DNA from: Vicinamibacteria bacterium
Lineage (GTDB): Bacteria > Acidobacteriota > Vicinamibacteria > Vicinamibacterales > UBA2999
Direction: 5' to 3'
Assembly: GCA_025924295.1 (NCBI GenBank)
Contig: JAICEG010000120.1
Location: 1 to 12,053 of the forward strand
DNA: 12,053 bases
Part shown: positions 5,252-12,053 of the stretch, in pieces
Layout: the number at the start of each line of letters is the position of its first letter
Numbering within the stretch: the stretch's first letter is position 1
The notes under the pieces: model-generated
Database searches by the model: none
The model's input: the letters and a program-made list of their open reading frames with translations, nothing else
What the model was told of the DNA's origin: nothing
Program-made: the position numbers and the translations under genes

Positions 5252-6726
5252 CTGTTGACCCGCAGATCGAATGCCGCCATCTCGGCGAGGTTGCGAACCA
5301 GGAGATATCCGCCGGCGATTGCAGGCACGTTCCAGGTCTTCCCGTCGAGCACATGGAATCGAGTCAGTTCCTCGTGACGTTCGGGAACCGCCCGGACGAG
5401 CGCAAGATCGCCGTCTTCGGTGAGAACGATCAGGTTGTTGCCGGCGAGGAGGACCTGGCCGTACCCATAACGCCCGGCCTTCCACTTCAGCTCCCCTGTT
5501 TCAGCGTCCAGCGCCGCAAGGATCCCTTCGTCGAGGCCGTAGATCACGCCGTCGCGCAGGACCGAGCCGGAGAACCGGTTCTTCATCCGGTTGTTGCGCC
5601 AGACTTCCCGCACCGAGAAGCGATCGCCATCGCGGCTCAGCTCCACCATCGCGCAACCTGCGCCGTAGCTCGCGGAGACGAACACGCGGTTATCCCCGAT
5701 GACCAGCGGCTGCGCCGCGTTGATCCCGTTGTAGGTCGGGAAGGGATATTCCCAGAGGACCTTCCCATCGCCCGGCACGAGGCCCATCATCCGGGTCGCA
5801 CTGACGACGAGAAGCTGTCGCACGCCGTTGAGCGTGACCAGCATCGGCGACGCGTATGCCTGCTTGTCACCCAGTGCCGACCAGACGCGCTTGCCGGTGA
5901 GCCGATTGTAGCCCACGACGGATTGCCCGTTGGAGCCGCCTGGCAAGACGATCACCGTGTCGTCGACGACCAGCGGTGCAGCGGACATGCCCCAGTCCAG
6001 GTTTCGCGCATCGCTGTCGGTCAGGATGTTCGCGCGCCAGATGACCTTCCCGCTGCCCTCATCGAGCGATCGCAGCTCACCGGTCGCGCCGAGCGCGTAG
6101 ACTCGCCCATCAGACCACGTTGGCGTTGCTCGTGGGCCGTCGCCACCCATTGACTCGCGGAACTCGGCCGGCCATGCGTTGGTCCAGAGCTCGCGGCCGG
6201 TCGGCACATCGTAGGCCGCGACGACTTCCTGCGAACCTCGCTGCTCGATCGTGAACGCGCGCCCGCGGGCGACGACAAACGATGCGTATCCGCCACCGAT
6301 CGGCTGCTTCCAGAGCGGCGTGAGGCCCGCAGCCGGCCAATCGGCCAACACCGGCACTTCCTGATACGACCCGTCGCGCTTCGGACCGCGGTAGTCGGTC
6401 CAGTAAGGTGCTGGTCCCTTGGGCGTTGCCGCCTGAGTTGCCGCGATCGCTTCCGGCGAGGCGGCTCCCTGCTGAGCAGAGGGAGACGGGACGGCCGGTG
6501 ATGAAGATGGAGGTTCAGGCGCGGGAGCGGCAGATGTCGCCCGTTGCGCCTCGCGATGGCGCTCGATCCGCTCCGCCTGGCTCTCACTGGTTTCGACGAA
6601 CGTCGGACGCGGCATTCCGCCACCATCCATCACGAAGCGCAGCCCGACGAACTGGTAGAGCGCTGCGCCAACCACGAGGAGCGCAACCAGCGCGACGCCG
6701 ACGAACTTCAGGATGGCTCTGATCAT
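5248..6726 (-). CDS. Membrane-anchored PQQ-like beta-propeller protein with Pro/Ala/Ser linker (second of three)
   Basis: The 492-residue product begins with one hydrophobic helix (about 4-28, IRAILKFVGVALVALLVVG) that lacks a clear signal peptidase site, so it probably stays as a membrane anchor. A polar segment (about 44-62, SESQAERIERHREAQ) and a Pro/Ala/Ser-rich linker (about 63-108) follow, then a propeller starting at YWTDYRGPKRDGSY (108-121). Blade motifs include YDVPTGRELW (172-181), LDEGSGKVIW (221-230), YNRLTGKRVW (273-282) and LDAETGELKW (406-415). The domain begins differently from its two neighbours (LADWPAAGLTPLWK where they have a WSxTEN motif), so it belongs to another subgroup of the same fold. 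It starts 6 nt after the stop of the preceding propeller gene and overlaps the next by 4 nt. No catalytic residues are recognisable. A display or scaffold role at the inner membrane is inferred. Confidence 0.9.
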   Translation of the reverse strand: MIRAILKFVGVALVALLVVGAALYQFVGLRFVMDGGGMPRPTFVETSESQAERIERHREAQRATSAAPAPEPPSSSPAVPSPSAQQGAASPEAIAATQAATPKGPAPYWTDYRGPKRDGSYQEVPVLADWPAAGLTPLWKQPIGGGYASFVVARGRAFTIEQRGSQEVVAAYDVPTGRELWTNAWPAEFRESMGGDGPRATPTWSDGRVYALGATGELRSLDEGSGKVIWRANILTDSDARNLDWGMSAAPLVVDDTVIVLPGGSNGQSVVGYNRLTGKRVWSALGDKQAYASPMLVTLNGVRQLLVVSATRMMGLVPGDGKVLWEYPFPTYNGINAAQPLVIGDNRVFVSASYGAGCAMVELSRDGDRFSVREVWRNNRMKNRFSGSVLRDGVIYGLDEGILAALDAETGELKWKAGRYGYGQVLLAGNNLIVLTEDGDLALVRAVPERHEELTRFHVLDGKTWNVPAIAGGYLLVRNLAEMAAFDLRVNR

Positions 6727-6732
6727 GGCGGG

Positions 6733-8013
6733 CTACTCTGTGCGCTTTGCCCCTGCCTGTCTCTGTCCGATTGCGTAGATGAACGACGCCGTGCGTACGA
6801 AGATCTGCCCGTCGGAGACCGCCGGCGAGCTGAGCGTGTAGTCCTGCAGATCGTTTTCTGCCAGCAGCTCGAATTTGGGTCCGGTTCGAATCACCGTCGT
6901 GACGCCGTCTTCATCCGTGATGTAGATCTTCCCGTCCGCCAGCACCGCCGAACCGCTGTAGGTAGCGTTGCGCAGGCGCTGTGGCCCGTAGACAGTCTTG
7001 CCGCTCTTGGCGTCGAGCACGTAGAGAATCCCGCGATCGTTGATTGAATACAGATAGGTTCCATCGGTCACAGGCGTCGGCACGTCGGGTCCGTTGTTGA
7101 ACGACCAGAGCACATGCGACCCGGTGACATCACCGCGGCCGCCCGGCTTGAGCGCCAGCAACGGCCGCTCGCGCGATGGCGCAAACAGGAGATCGCCATG
7201 CACGACCGGCGACGCGACGATCCGAAAGGCGCCGTTGTTACTTGGATTGAGACCGTCGGCGCGCCAGAGCTCCTTGCCGCTCGCAGGGTCGTGGCCGGTA
7301 ATCACATCACCACCGGTGATGACGATCTCCGTCGTGTTCCCGTAGCGCAGGAGCGCCGGCGTCGTATACGCGTCTGGTGATTCGAACCGGGCGTTGGTTG
7401 GACGCAGAACCCGCCACATGGTCTTGCCACTCGCCTTGTCGATGCGAAGAACATAGGACGGGTCGTCGGTGTGCATGCCGTGCAGGACCTGCACGTACAA
7501 CGCATCCTCGAACAGCAGCGGCGACGATGCATAACCCCACTGCAGGCCGAATCGCCCGTAGTCCGCCTGGATGTCGCGAGACCACAACTCCTTGCCGGCG
7601 AAATCGAATGCCTTGAGCACGCCGGTGCCGGTCATGACCCACACGAGCTTTCCGTCGGTCACCGGTGACGGGGATGACATCTGCTGCTTCATCATGCGGC
7701 GGTTGCCGTCGCCGAGCGGACGCTTCCATCGCACTGCCCCGTTCGCGCGATCAACCGCCCACAGCGCCAGGCTCGATCCCTCGCCCACGTTCAGGAAGAC
7801 ATGATCGCCCCAGACGATCGGTGTCGCTCCCGACCGCTCGGGCATCGCGAGTTTCCACGTGATGTTCTCCGTGGTCGACCACTTCACCGGCAGGTTCTTC
7901 TCCGCGCTGAGACCGTTGAGCATCGGGCCGCGCCACTGCGGCCAGTGTTCTGCCTCCAGGCTCGAGACTCCAAGTATGAAGACTGATAGAACGACTACCA
8001 GGGTTCTCCTCAT
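6733..8013 (-). CDS. Exported PQQ-like beta-propeller repeat protein (first of three)
   Basis: The product has 426 residues. It carries a textbook signal peptide, MRRTLVVVLSVFILG then VSSLEA, with probable cleavage after residue 21. The mature protein opens with HWPQWRGP (23-30), then WSTTENITW (45-53) and PIVWGD (65-70), blade motifs such as VDRANGAVRW (87-96), IDKASGKTMW (191-200), HDPASGKELW (241-250) and LDAKSGKTVY (333-342), KPGGRGDVT (289-297) and GPKFELL (378-384). These match the propeller at 3947-5251 position for position, so duplication is likely. It is the first propeller after the large permease gene, 4 nt from that gene's stop. Family homologues are often labelled PQQ-binding, but the sequence shows only the repeat fold. 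Export to the periplasm is well supported; the ligand and role are unknown. Confidence 0.92.
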   Translation of the reverse strand: MRRTLVVVLSVFILGVSSLEAEHWPQWRGPMLNGLSAEKNLPVKWSTTENITWKLAMPERSGATPIVWGDHVFLNVGEGSSLALWAVDRANGAVRWKRPLGDGNRRMMKQQMSSPSPVTDGKLVWVMTGTGVLKAFDFAGKELWSRDIQADYGRFGLQWGYASSPLLFEDALYVQVLHGMHTDDPSYVLRIDKASGKTMWRVLRPTNARFESPDAYTTPALLRYGNTTEIVITGGDVITGHDPASGKELWRADGLNPSNNGAFRIVASPVVHGDLLFAPSRERPLLALKPGGRGDVTGSHVLWSFNNGPDVPTPVTDGTYLYSINDRGILYVLDAKSGKTVYGPQRLRNATYSGSAVLADGKIYITDEDGVTTVIRTGPKFELLAENDLQDYTLSSPAVSDGQIFVRTASFIYAIGQRQAGAKRTE

Positions 8014-8017
8014 CCAG

Positions 8018-11000
8018 CTACTCCGATCGAAGAGAGGCGAGCAGCGGCATGCGTGTCGCCGCCCGCATTGCGATTACCGAGGATAACAGACCGGTCATGA
8101 GCACAGCGATCATCAAGAGCGCACTGCCGCTCGTAAACGGCAGACCACTGCCGCGCTCGGCCACAGCAGGCGCAATCGCCAGCGCGGCCGAAAGGGCGCC
8201 GGCCGTCAAGCCAGCGACGAGCAGCAGGACGTTCTCAGCAACGACCATCGCCATGACGTGCATGCGCCGGTAGCCGACGGCTCCCAGCAGCGCCAGCTCG
8301 CGCTTCCGCTCGAGCACGTTGCGAAGCAGCACCGTCGCCAGACCGAACGTGCCGAGCAGCAGGCCAAGACCACCGAGCGTCTGGAATGTCGAGAGATACG
8401 TGTTCTCGACGCGATGGAACTGAGCGAGCCGTTCCGCCGTGCCGATCACCTGCGCGCCCAGATCCGCGAAGCCTTCTTCGAGTTTCGCTTCGAGGCCAGC
8501 CACGGGCTCGTTCCCGGCTCGGACGAGCAAGACCCGGTAACCCTCCTGCTCCGGGAACACCTCGAGGAAGTTCTCCTCGGCCATGAGCAACTCGCCCTGG
8601 AAGATGCTGTCGCGCAGCGCCGCAACCAGGCGCAACCTGATCTCGCCATCACCACGCGGCAGGACGATCACGTCTCCGAGCTTCTTGTGAAGCACGTAGG
8701 TCATCGAGTTCGCGTCGCCGATCACCGGAATGGCGCCATCCGCCTGGCTCTTTTCGAGCAGCAGCCACGGATTGCGTCCCTCTTCATCGGTTTCCGAAAG
8801 GCTGCCTTGAAACGCGAAGCGGCCCTCTTGCAGGAAGCTCCGACGTGCCGCCACGATCCGCGGACTACGCGGCTCGTACAAGTTCAGGCAGCTGGCATCG
8901 TCGCCCGGCAAGAGGCGCATCGGCTCGAATGTCACCGACGGATCGAGATCGATCAGGTTCAGCGCCTCGCGAGCGGTCTCTGTGTTCGGATCCTGTACGA
9001 CCGGCAGCACGGTTTCCATCAGGAGGTCGTAGCCGCCGACTCCCGATGTCGGCCCCGTATCGGGCAGTTGATCGCCACGCCGAAACGCCTCGACCGAGAT
9101 GAGGATGAACGTCGCTGCGGCAATGACCGCGATGGACAGCACACTGCGCCCGGGCCGATACGTTGCCGTGCGCATGCCGAGCCGCGACACCGACAGCCAG
9201 CCATGGCCGTAGATCCCGCTGCGCGCTCGATGCCTGAGCCACCACGCTGCCGCGCAGAGAGACGCTATCAACAACGCTGAACCAGCCCCGAAGAAGGCGC
9301 CGACGCGTTCGACTGTCCCCGTCATCGCGCCGGCGATCAGCAGCGTGGCCACCAGCGCCAACGCCACCGTGGCCATGGGCCACGTCCAGGCGCGAACGGA
9401 CTTCGGCTGTTGCGGCGTGTCGATCGTCCCCATCAAGAGGCTGCGTTCGGAGAATCCACCGAGCGCTCGCAGCGTCCACCAGATGCACGCAATCGCGGCA
9501 ACCACACCGCCGACTGCGCCGCCGACGAGAGAGACCGGTGACACATGCAGCGCCAGCGCCGTGGTGCCGACGGCATCGACCCACCAGGAGCGCAGCCCGT
9601 ACATCATCAGCCACGCATAGCCGACTGCACCGACGACGCCGAGGAGACTGCCGAGTACCGCCAGCAGCAATCCCTCTTGCAGAAACATCCACCGCACAGC
9701 CGCAGGGCCAACGCCCACAGCTCTCAGCAGTCCCACTTCGCGAACACGCTGCTCGATGCCGAGCTTGAAGAACAGCGCGACGAGCAACAGCGCCGACACG
9801 ACGATGAAGAAACTGAAGTAGACGAAATATTCGCCGAAGTTCGTGGCGCCGCGTGATGCCTGAAGACCCTGCTGCCGCACGTCGATGACGGCGATCCCGA
9901 GGGCCAGCGGATCGGCTGCCGCACGAAGGCGCTGTGTATAGACGTCGCGCGCCGCAGTGAGCGACTGACCCGCTTCTGGCTTCACGCGAATCGACGTCAT
10001 CGATCCATATCGCGTCTGCCACAGCGGCTGCCCGGTCGAGAGCGGCACGAACGCCTTCGGCGTCGTGCGATACCTGTCCCAGTACTCTTCGTCAACCTTG
10101 CGAATGCGGCGCAGGTCGACGGGGAACGGGGGGTTCCAGTCGTCCAGGGTCGGCGAGTCGGTGATTCCCGGATACGACGGCACCATGCTTCGGTCGCCGC
10201 GCTCGATCGGCACCACTCCCGACACCGTCAGCGTCGTCGTCTTCGCGACGAGGCGACCCGGCTCTTCCCACGAGTAGTACTCCATCGTCACGACGTCGCC
10301 ACTCCTGGCCTGCAGTTCCCGGGCGGCCCAGTCGTTGAGAACGATGGAGGCTTTGGCGTCTGTGGAGGCGGGCTGAGAAATCGGCTCGATGGTCGTGAAG
10401 TCGAGCGCGGTGACCAGGGAGTAGGGAACCTCGCGCTCGCCGAGGCGGATGCTGTTGGCCAGATACGTGAAGAGCGCACTCGCCTGCATCGAGGTGCCTT
10501 TGAGTGCGTCCATCGCCGCGGTCGCGTGCGCATTGTCCAGGAGGCCGCTGCCCGATCCAATCACCAGCACGCCGGGCGCATCGGCGGTTTCAACCTGGTA
10601 GCCCAGGTCCTCGAGTTGTGCCTCGCGACGGACCAGGGAGCGCAGGGCCGCGGCCGCATCGGCAGGCGGACTCAGTCCGCTCGACACCAGGATCGTATTC
10701 ACGCGGTCCGGGATATCGAGGTCTTGCTGCAGCCGTGACAGCGGCACGAACACGGCCGAGACGTCGCCCTGCTGGGCCTCGAGCGAGAACTCGCCAAGCG
10801 ACTCGCCCGGCAAAATCTCCGCGACGGTCAGTCGAACAGACTGCCCAACGGTGTCGCGCTGACCATGGAGTGATTCGAGCGGGATATCGGTCGGGCGCTG
10901 CACACGGACGAGAATCGATTCGCCCGTGTTCGCGGCAAGCTGTCGCGCCAGTGCCGGGCTGACGAAGGCCTCTCTATCCAGCGGACCGCTCACGCCCGAG

Positions 11001-11389
11001 ACGCCGTGAAACTGCCAGAAGCGATCGTCGACACCGTAGACCCTGGCCTGCGCGACGCGACGTCCCTCGTTCTGCGCCGTGACCATCCCCTGCGCGATGA
11101 GGAGCGGCGCCGCCGTGGTGAAGCCGGATTTGAACTCAGCCTGCGCCGCAAGGTCCTGCGCCAACCGCTCGCGAAACAGGTTCGCTGATGCGATGACCTG
11201 ATCCGTATGTCCCAGGCGCCCGACGACGAGGTCGCGCAGGCTGCCGCGGACAGAGTCCCCCACGAGCAGCGCCCCGGCCAGGACGGCCACGGCTGTGGCG
11301 ACGCCGAGCACGACGGCAACATTCGTGCGCCAATAGTAAGTCAGGCTTCGGAGGACGATCTGTCGTGGGCGCATACCCGCGCTTCCCAT
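8018..11389 (-). CDS. Large ABC transporter permease with two FtsX modules (MacB/LolC-E-like superfamily)
   Basis: The 1123-residue protein has about ten predicted membrane helices, near 24-44, 522-542, 572-596, 618-640, 672-688, 695-716, 748-767, 1001-1022, 1045-1070 and 1085-1110. Two FtsX modules end in four-helix sets. After their first helices stand REVGLLRAVG (550-559) and RELALLGAVG (1030-1039), the cytoplasmic coupling segments that touch the ATPase in this superfamily. Large extracytoplasmic regions lie at about 45-521 and 768-1000, as in permeases that move or handle lipoproteins, lipids or peptides instead of small solutes. No ATPase gene is in the window; it may lie beyond the right edge or elsewhere. 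ATG 11389 is given as the start, but an in-frame ATG at 11374 has a better purine-rich site (GGGAAG) 7 nt upstream and may be the real one. It lies 36 nt after the VWA gene and 4 nt before the first propeller gene. The substrate is unknown. Confidence 0.92.
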   Translation of the reverse strand: MGSAGMRPRQIVLRSLTYYWRTNVAVVLGVATAVAVLAGALLVGDSVRGSLRDLVVGRLGHTDQVIASANLFRERLAQDLAAQAEFKSGFTTAAPLLIAQGMVTAQNEGRRVAQARVYGVDDRFWQFHGVSGVSGPLDREAFVSPALARQLAANTGESILVRVQRPTDIPLESLHGQRDTVGQSVRLTVAEILPGESLGEFSLEAQQGDVSAVFVPLSRLQQDLDIPDRVNTILVSSGLSPPADAAAALRSLVRREAQLEDLGYQVETADAPGVLVIGSGSGLLDNAHATAAMDALKGTSMQASALFTYLANSIRLGEREVPYSLVTALDFTTIEPISQPASTDAKASIVLNDWAARELQARSGDVVTMEYYSWEEPGRLVAKTTTLTVSGVVPIERGDRSMVPSYPGITDSPTLDDWNPPFPVDLRRIRKVDEEYWDRYRTTPKAFVPLSTGQPLWQTRYGSMTSIRVKPEAGQSLTAARDVYTQRLRAAADPLALGIAVIDVRQQGLQASRGATNFGEYFVYFSFFIVVSALLLVALFFKLGIEQRVREVGLLRAVGVGPAAVRWMFLQEGLLLAVLGSLLGVVGAVGYAWLMMYGLRSWWVDAVGTTALALHVSPVSLVGGAVGGVVAAIACIWWTLRALGGFSERSLLMGTIDTPQQPKSVRAWTWPMATVALALVATLLIAGAMTGTVERVGAFFGAGSALLIASLCAAAWWLRHRARSGIYGHGWLSVSRLGMRTATYRPGRSVLSIAVIAAATFILISVEAFRRGDQLPDTGPTSGVGGYDLLMETVLPVVQDPNTETAREALNLIDLDPSVTFEPMRLLPGDDASCLNLYEPRSPRIVAARRSFLQEGRFAFQGSLSETDEEGRNPWLLLEKSQADGAIPVIGDANSMTYVLHKKLGDVIVLPRGDGEIRLRLVAALRDSIFQGELLMAEENFLEVFPEQEGYRVLLVRAGNEPVAGLEAKLEEGFADLGAQVIGTAERLAQFHRVENTYLSTFQTLGGLGLLLGTFGLATVLLRNVLERKRELALLGAVGYRRMHVMAMVVAENVLLLVAGLTAGALSAALAIAPAVAERGSGLPFTSGSALLMIAVLMTGLLSSVIAMRAATRMPLLASLRSE
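8022..8025 (-). promoter_or_regulatory. Ribosome binding site of the first propeller gene, inside the permease stop region
   Basis: On the minus strand GGAG stands 7 nt before the ATG at 8013 and is formed by the last codons of the permease gene, just before its TAG. This places the start firmly and suggests coupled translation of the permease and the propeller. Confidence 0.55.
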
Positions 11390-11425
11390 TTGACCACGGA
11401 GATACTCGACTGATGTGGCTGGCGT

Positions 11426-12053
11426 TTATTGCCCGGCCTGATAGCCGGCTCGCGCGTTGACCGTGGCTCGCCGGCCTTTGACGCGAACATCCAGCCGATG
11501 CCAGCCGGTCTGCGACACGCCGCGTGGCGAGAAGCTCAGGATGTAACGCTGGCGAAACTCCTCGAGGATCCGCAGGAAGGTTTGTGACAGGTCGCGCGTC
11601 GACTCGATCTCCAGGACCGACCCCCCGGTCAGCTTGCCGAGGTCTCTGAGAAACGTCGGCTCGATGCGGCTGCGCATCGCGACGCCGTAGACAACGGCAT
11701 CGGATCGCCGAGCCGCCTGGAGCACGGTAGCCGGCGACAGGAAGCTCGCCGTATCCACACCATCACTGAACAGAATCAACAAGCTGCGTCCGACATCCGA
11801 ACCCGCAAGCGCAATCGCACCAGACGTTCCGTCCACGAGGGAGGTCTGCCCGGAGGGATCCACGTCGGCCAGCGCCTGGCGGATGCGCGAGATGTCGCCG
11901 GTCAATTCGTAACGCAGGCGGACGACGTGGCTGAACGTCAGAAGGGCCGCACGATCGTCACCGGCAAGCCGCTGGAGAAGGGTGTCACCGGCGCGCCGCA
12001 GATGGTCGAGCCGCTCGCCCGAGACGCTCTCGCTGACGTCGAGTCCGAGAATG
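11426..12053 (-). CDS. VWA-domain protein, VWFA-related Acidobacterial type (C-terminal part, cut by right edge)
   Basis: The last 208 residues are visible. The frame enters from the right edge with ILGLDVSESVSGERLDHL, which contains the complete MIDAS metal motif DxSxS (visible residues 5-9); further MIDAS candidates are T70 (GQTSLVDGT) and D97 in LILFSDGVD. The end, with EFRQRYILSFSPRG (165-178), GWHRLDVRVKG and ARAGYQ, matches the C-terminal pattern of the VWFA-related domain abundant in Acidobacteria. Such proteins usually carry a signal peptide and are thought to bind protein partners through the metal site; the N-terminus is outside the window, so export is inferred. An internal TTG at 11905 is a spurious start, because the MIDAS motif lies before it. 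It stands 36 nt upstream of the permease gene on the same strand and may belong to its operon. Its presence is the main taxonomic clue. Confidence 0.9.
   Translation of the reverse strand, partial: ILGLDVSESVSGERLDHLRRAGDTLLQRLAGDDRAALLTFSHVVRLRYELTGDISRIRQALADVDPSGQTSLVDGTSGAIALAGSDVGRSLLILFSDGVDTASFLSPATVLQAARRSDAVVYGVAMRSRIEPTFLRDLGKLTGGSVLEIESTRDLSQTFLRILEEFRQRYILSFSPRGVSQTGWHRLDVRVKGRRATVNARAGYQAGQ

Noticed and set aside
5252..5485. N-terminal extension of the third propeller protein (78 further open codons)
   Set aside because: It overlaps the preceding gene, is Arg-rich and low in hydrophobic residues, and would place the obvious signal peptide inside the protein. The ATGA overlap at 5251 is the natural start.
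5227..6153. 308-codon open frame on the plus strand inside the anchored propeller gene
   Set aside because: Antisense shadow without recognisable motifs or a plausible ribosome site.
3947..8013. Calling the three propellers PQQ-dependent dehydrogenases
   Set aside because: They show only the propeller repeat; no calcium/PQQ-site residues, vicinal cysteine pair or cytochrome domain could be recognised.
8258..9280. 340-codon open frame on the plus strand inside the permease gene
   Set aside because: Antisense shadow of a well-supported gene; the peptide is rich in Arg, Glu and His without any recognisable domain, as expected from GC-rich codon bias.
8865..10022. 385-codon open frame on the minus strand in another frame of the permease gene
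   Set aside because: Extremely Arg/Ala/Ser-rich shadow frame with no domain, fully inside the permease gene.

Overview
The window is GC-rich and densely coded. It most likely comes from an Acidobacteriota chromosome, plausibly a Vicinamibacteria-like lineage. The inference rests on the VWFA-related domain typical of Acidobacteria at the right edge, a run of tandem PQQ-like beta-propellers beside a double FtsX-type permease, and the codon and GC bias. No rRNA, tRNA, insertion sequence, CRISPR array or phage gene was seen.

Layout. (A) About 1-3275, minus strand: a tightly packed four-gene operon that runs off the left edge. In transcription order it encodes a HemN-like radical SAM protein, a hot-dog acyl-CoA thioesterase (YbgC/4-hydroxybenzoyl-CoA thioesterase type), a PaaK-like adenylate-forming CoA ligase, and the N-terminus of an FAD-dependent oxidoreductase of the tryptophan-halogenase-like family. 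Junctions are 5 nt apart, 0 nt apart, and a 4-nt ATGA overlap, so the genes are very probably co-translated. (B) 3276-3485: a 210-bp divergent intergenic region with AT-rich hexamers and two small inverted repeats; a third palindrome overlaps the proposed GTG start of the radical SAM gene. (C) 3486-3935, plus strand: a small five-helix membrane protein resembling half of a DMT/EamA transporter. (D) 3947-12053, minus strand: a second packed cluster. In transcription order it encodes a VWA-domain protein (cut by the right edge), a 1123-residue double-FtsX permease, and three consecutive PQQ-like beta-propeller proteins. Gaps are 36, 4 and 6 nt, then a 4-nt overlap.

How the genes may work together. 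Operon A has the parts of a pathway that activates an aryl or acyl acid, releases a thioester and applies FAD and radical chemistry. This resembles parts of aryl-polyene, resorcinol or unusual-lipid clusters, but no ketosynthase or carrier protein lies inside the window, so the product is unknown. Cluster D looks like an envelope system: a permease with two very large extracytoplasmic regions, a presumably exported VWA protein, two exported propellers and one membrane-anchored propeller. The partner ATPase of the permease is not in the window. There is no stretch over 300 bp without a gene.
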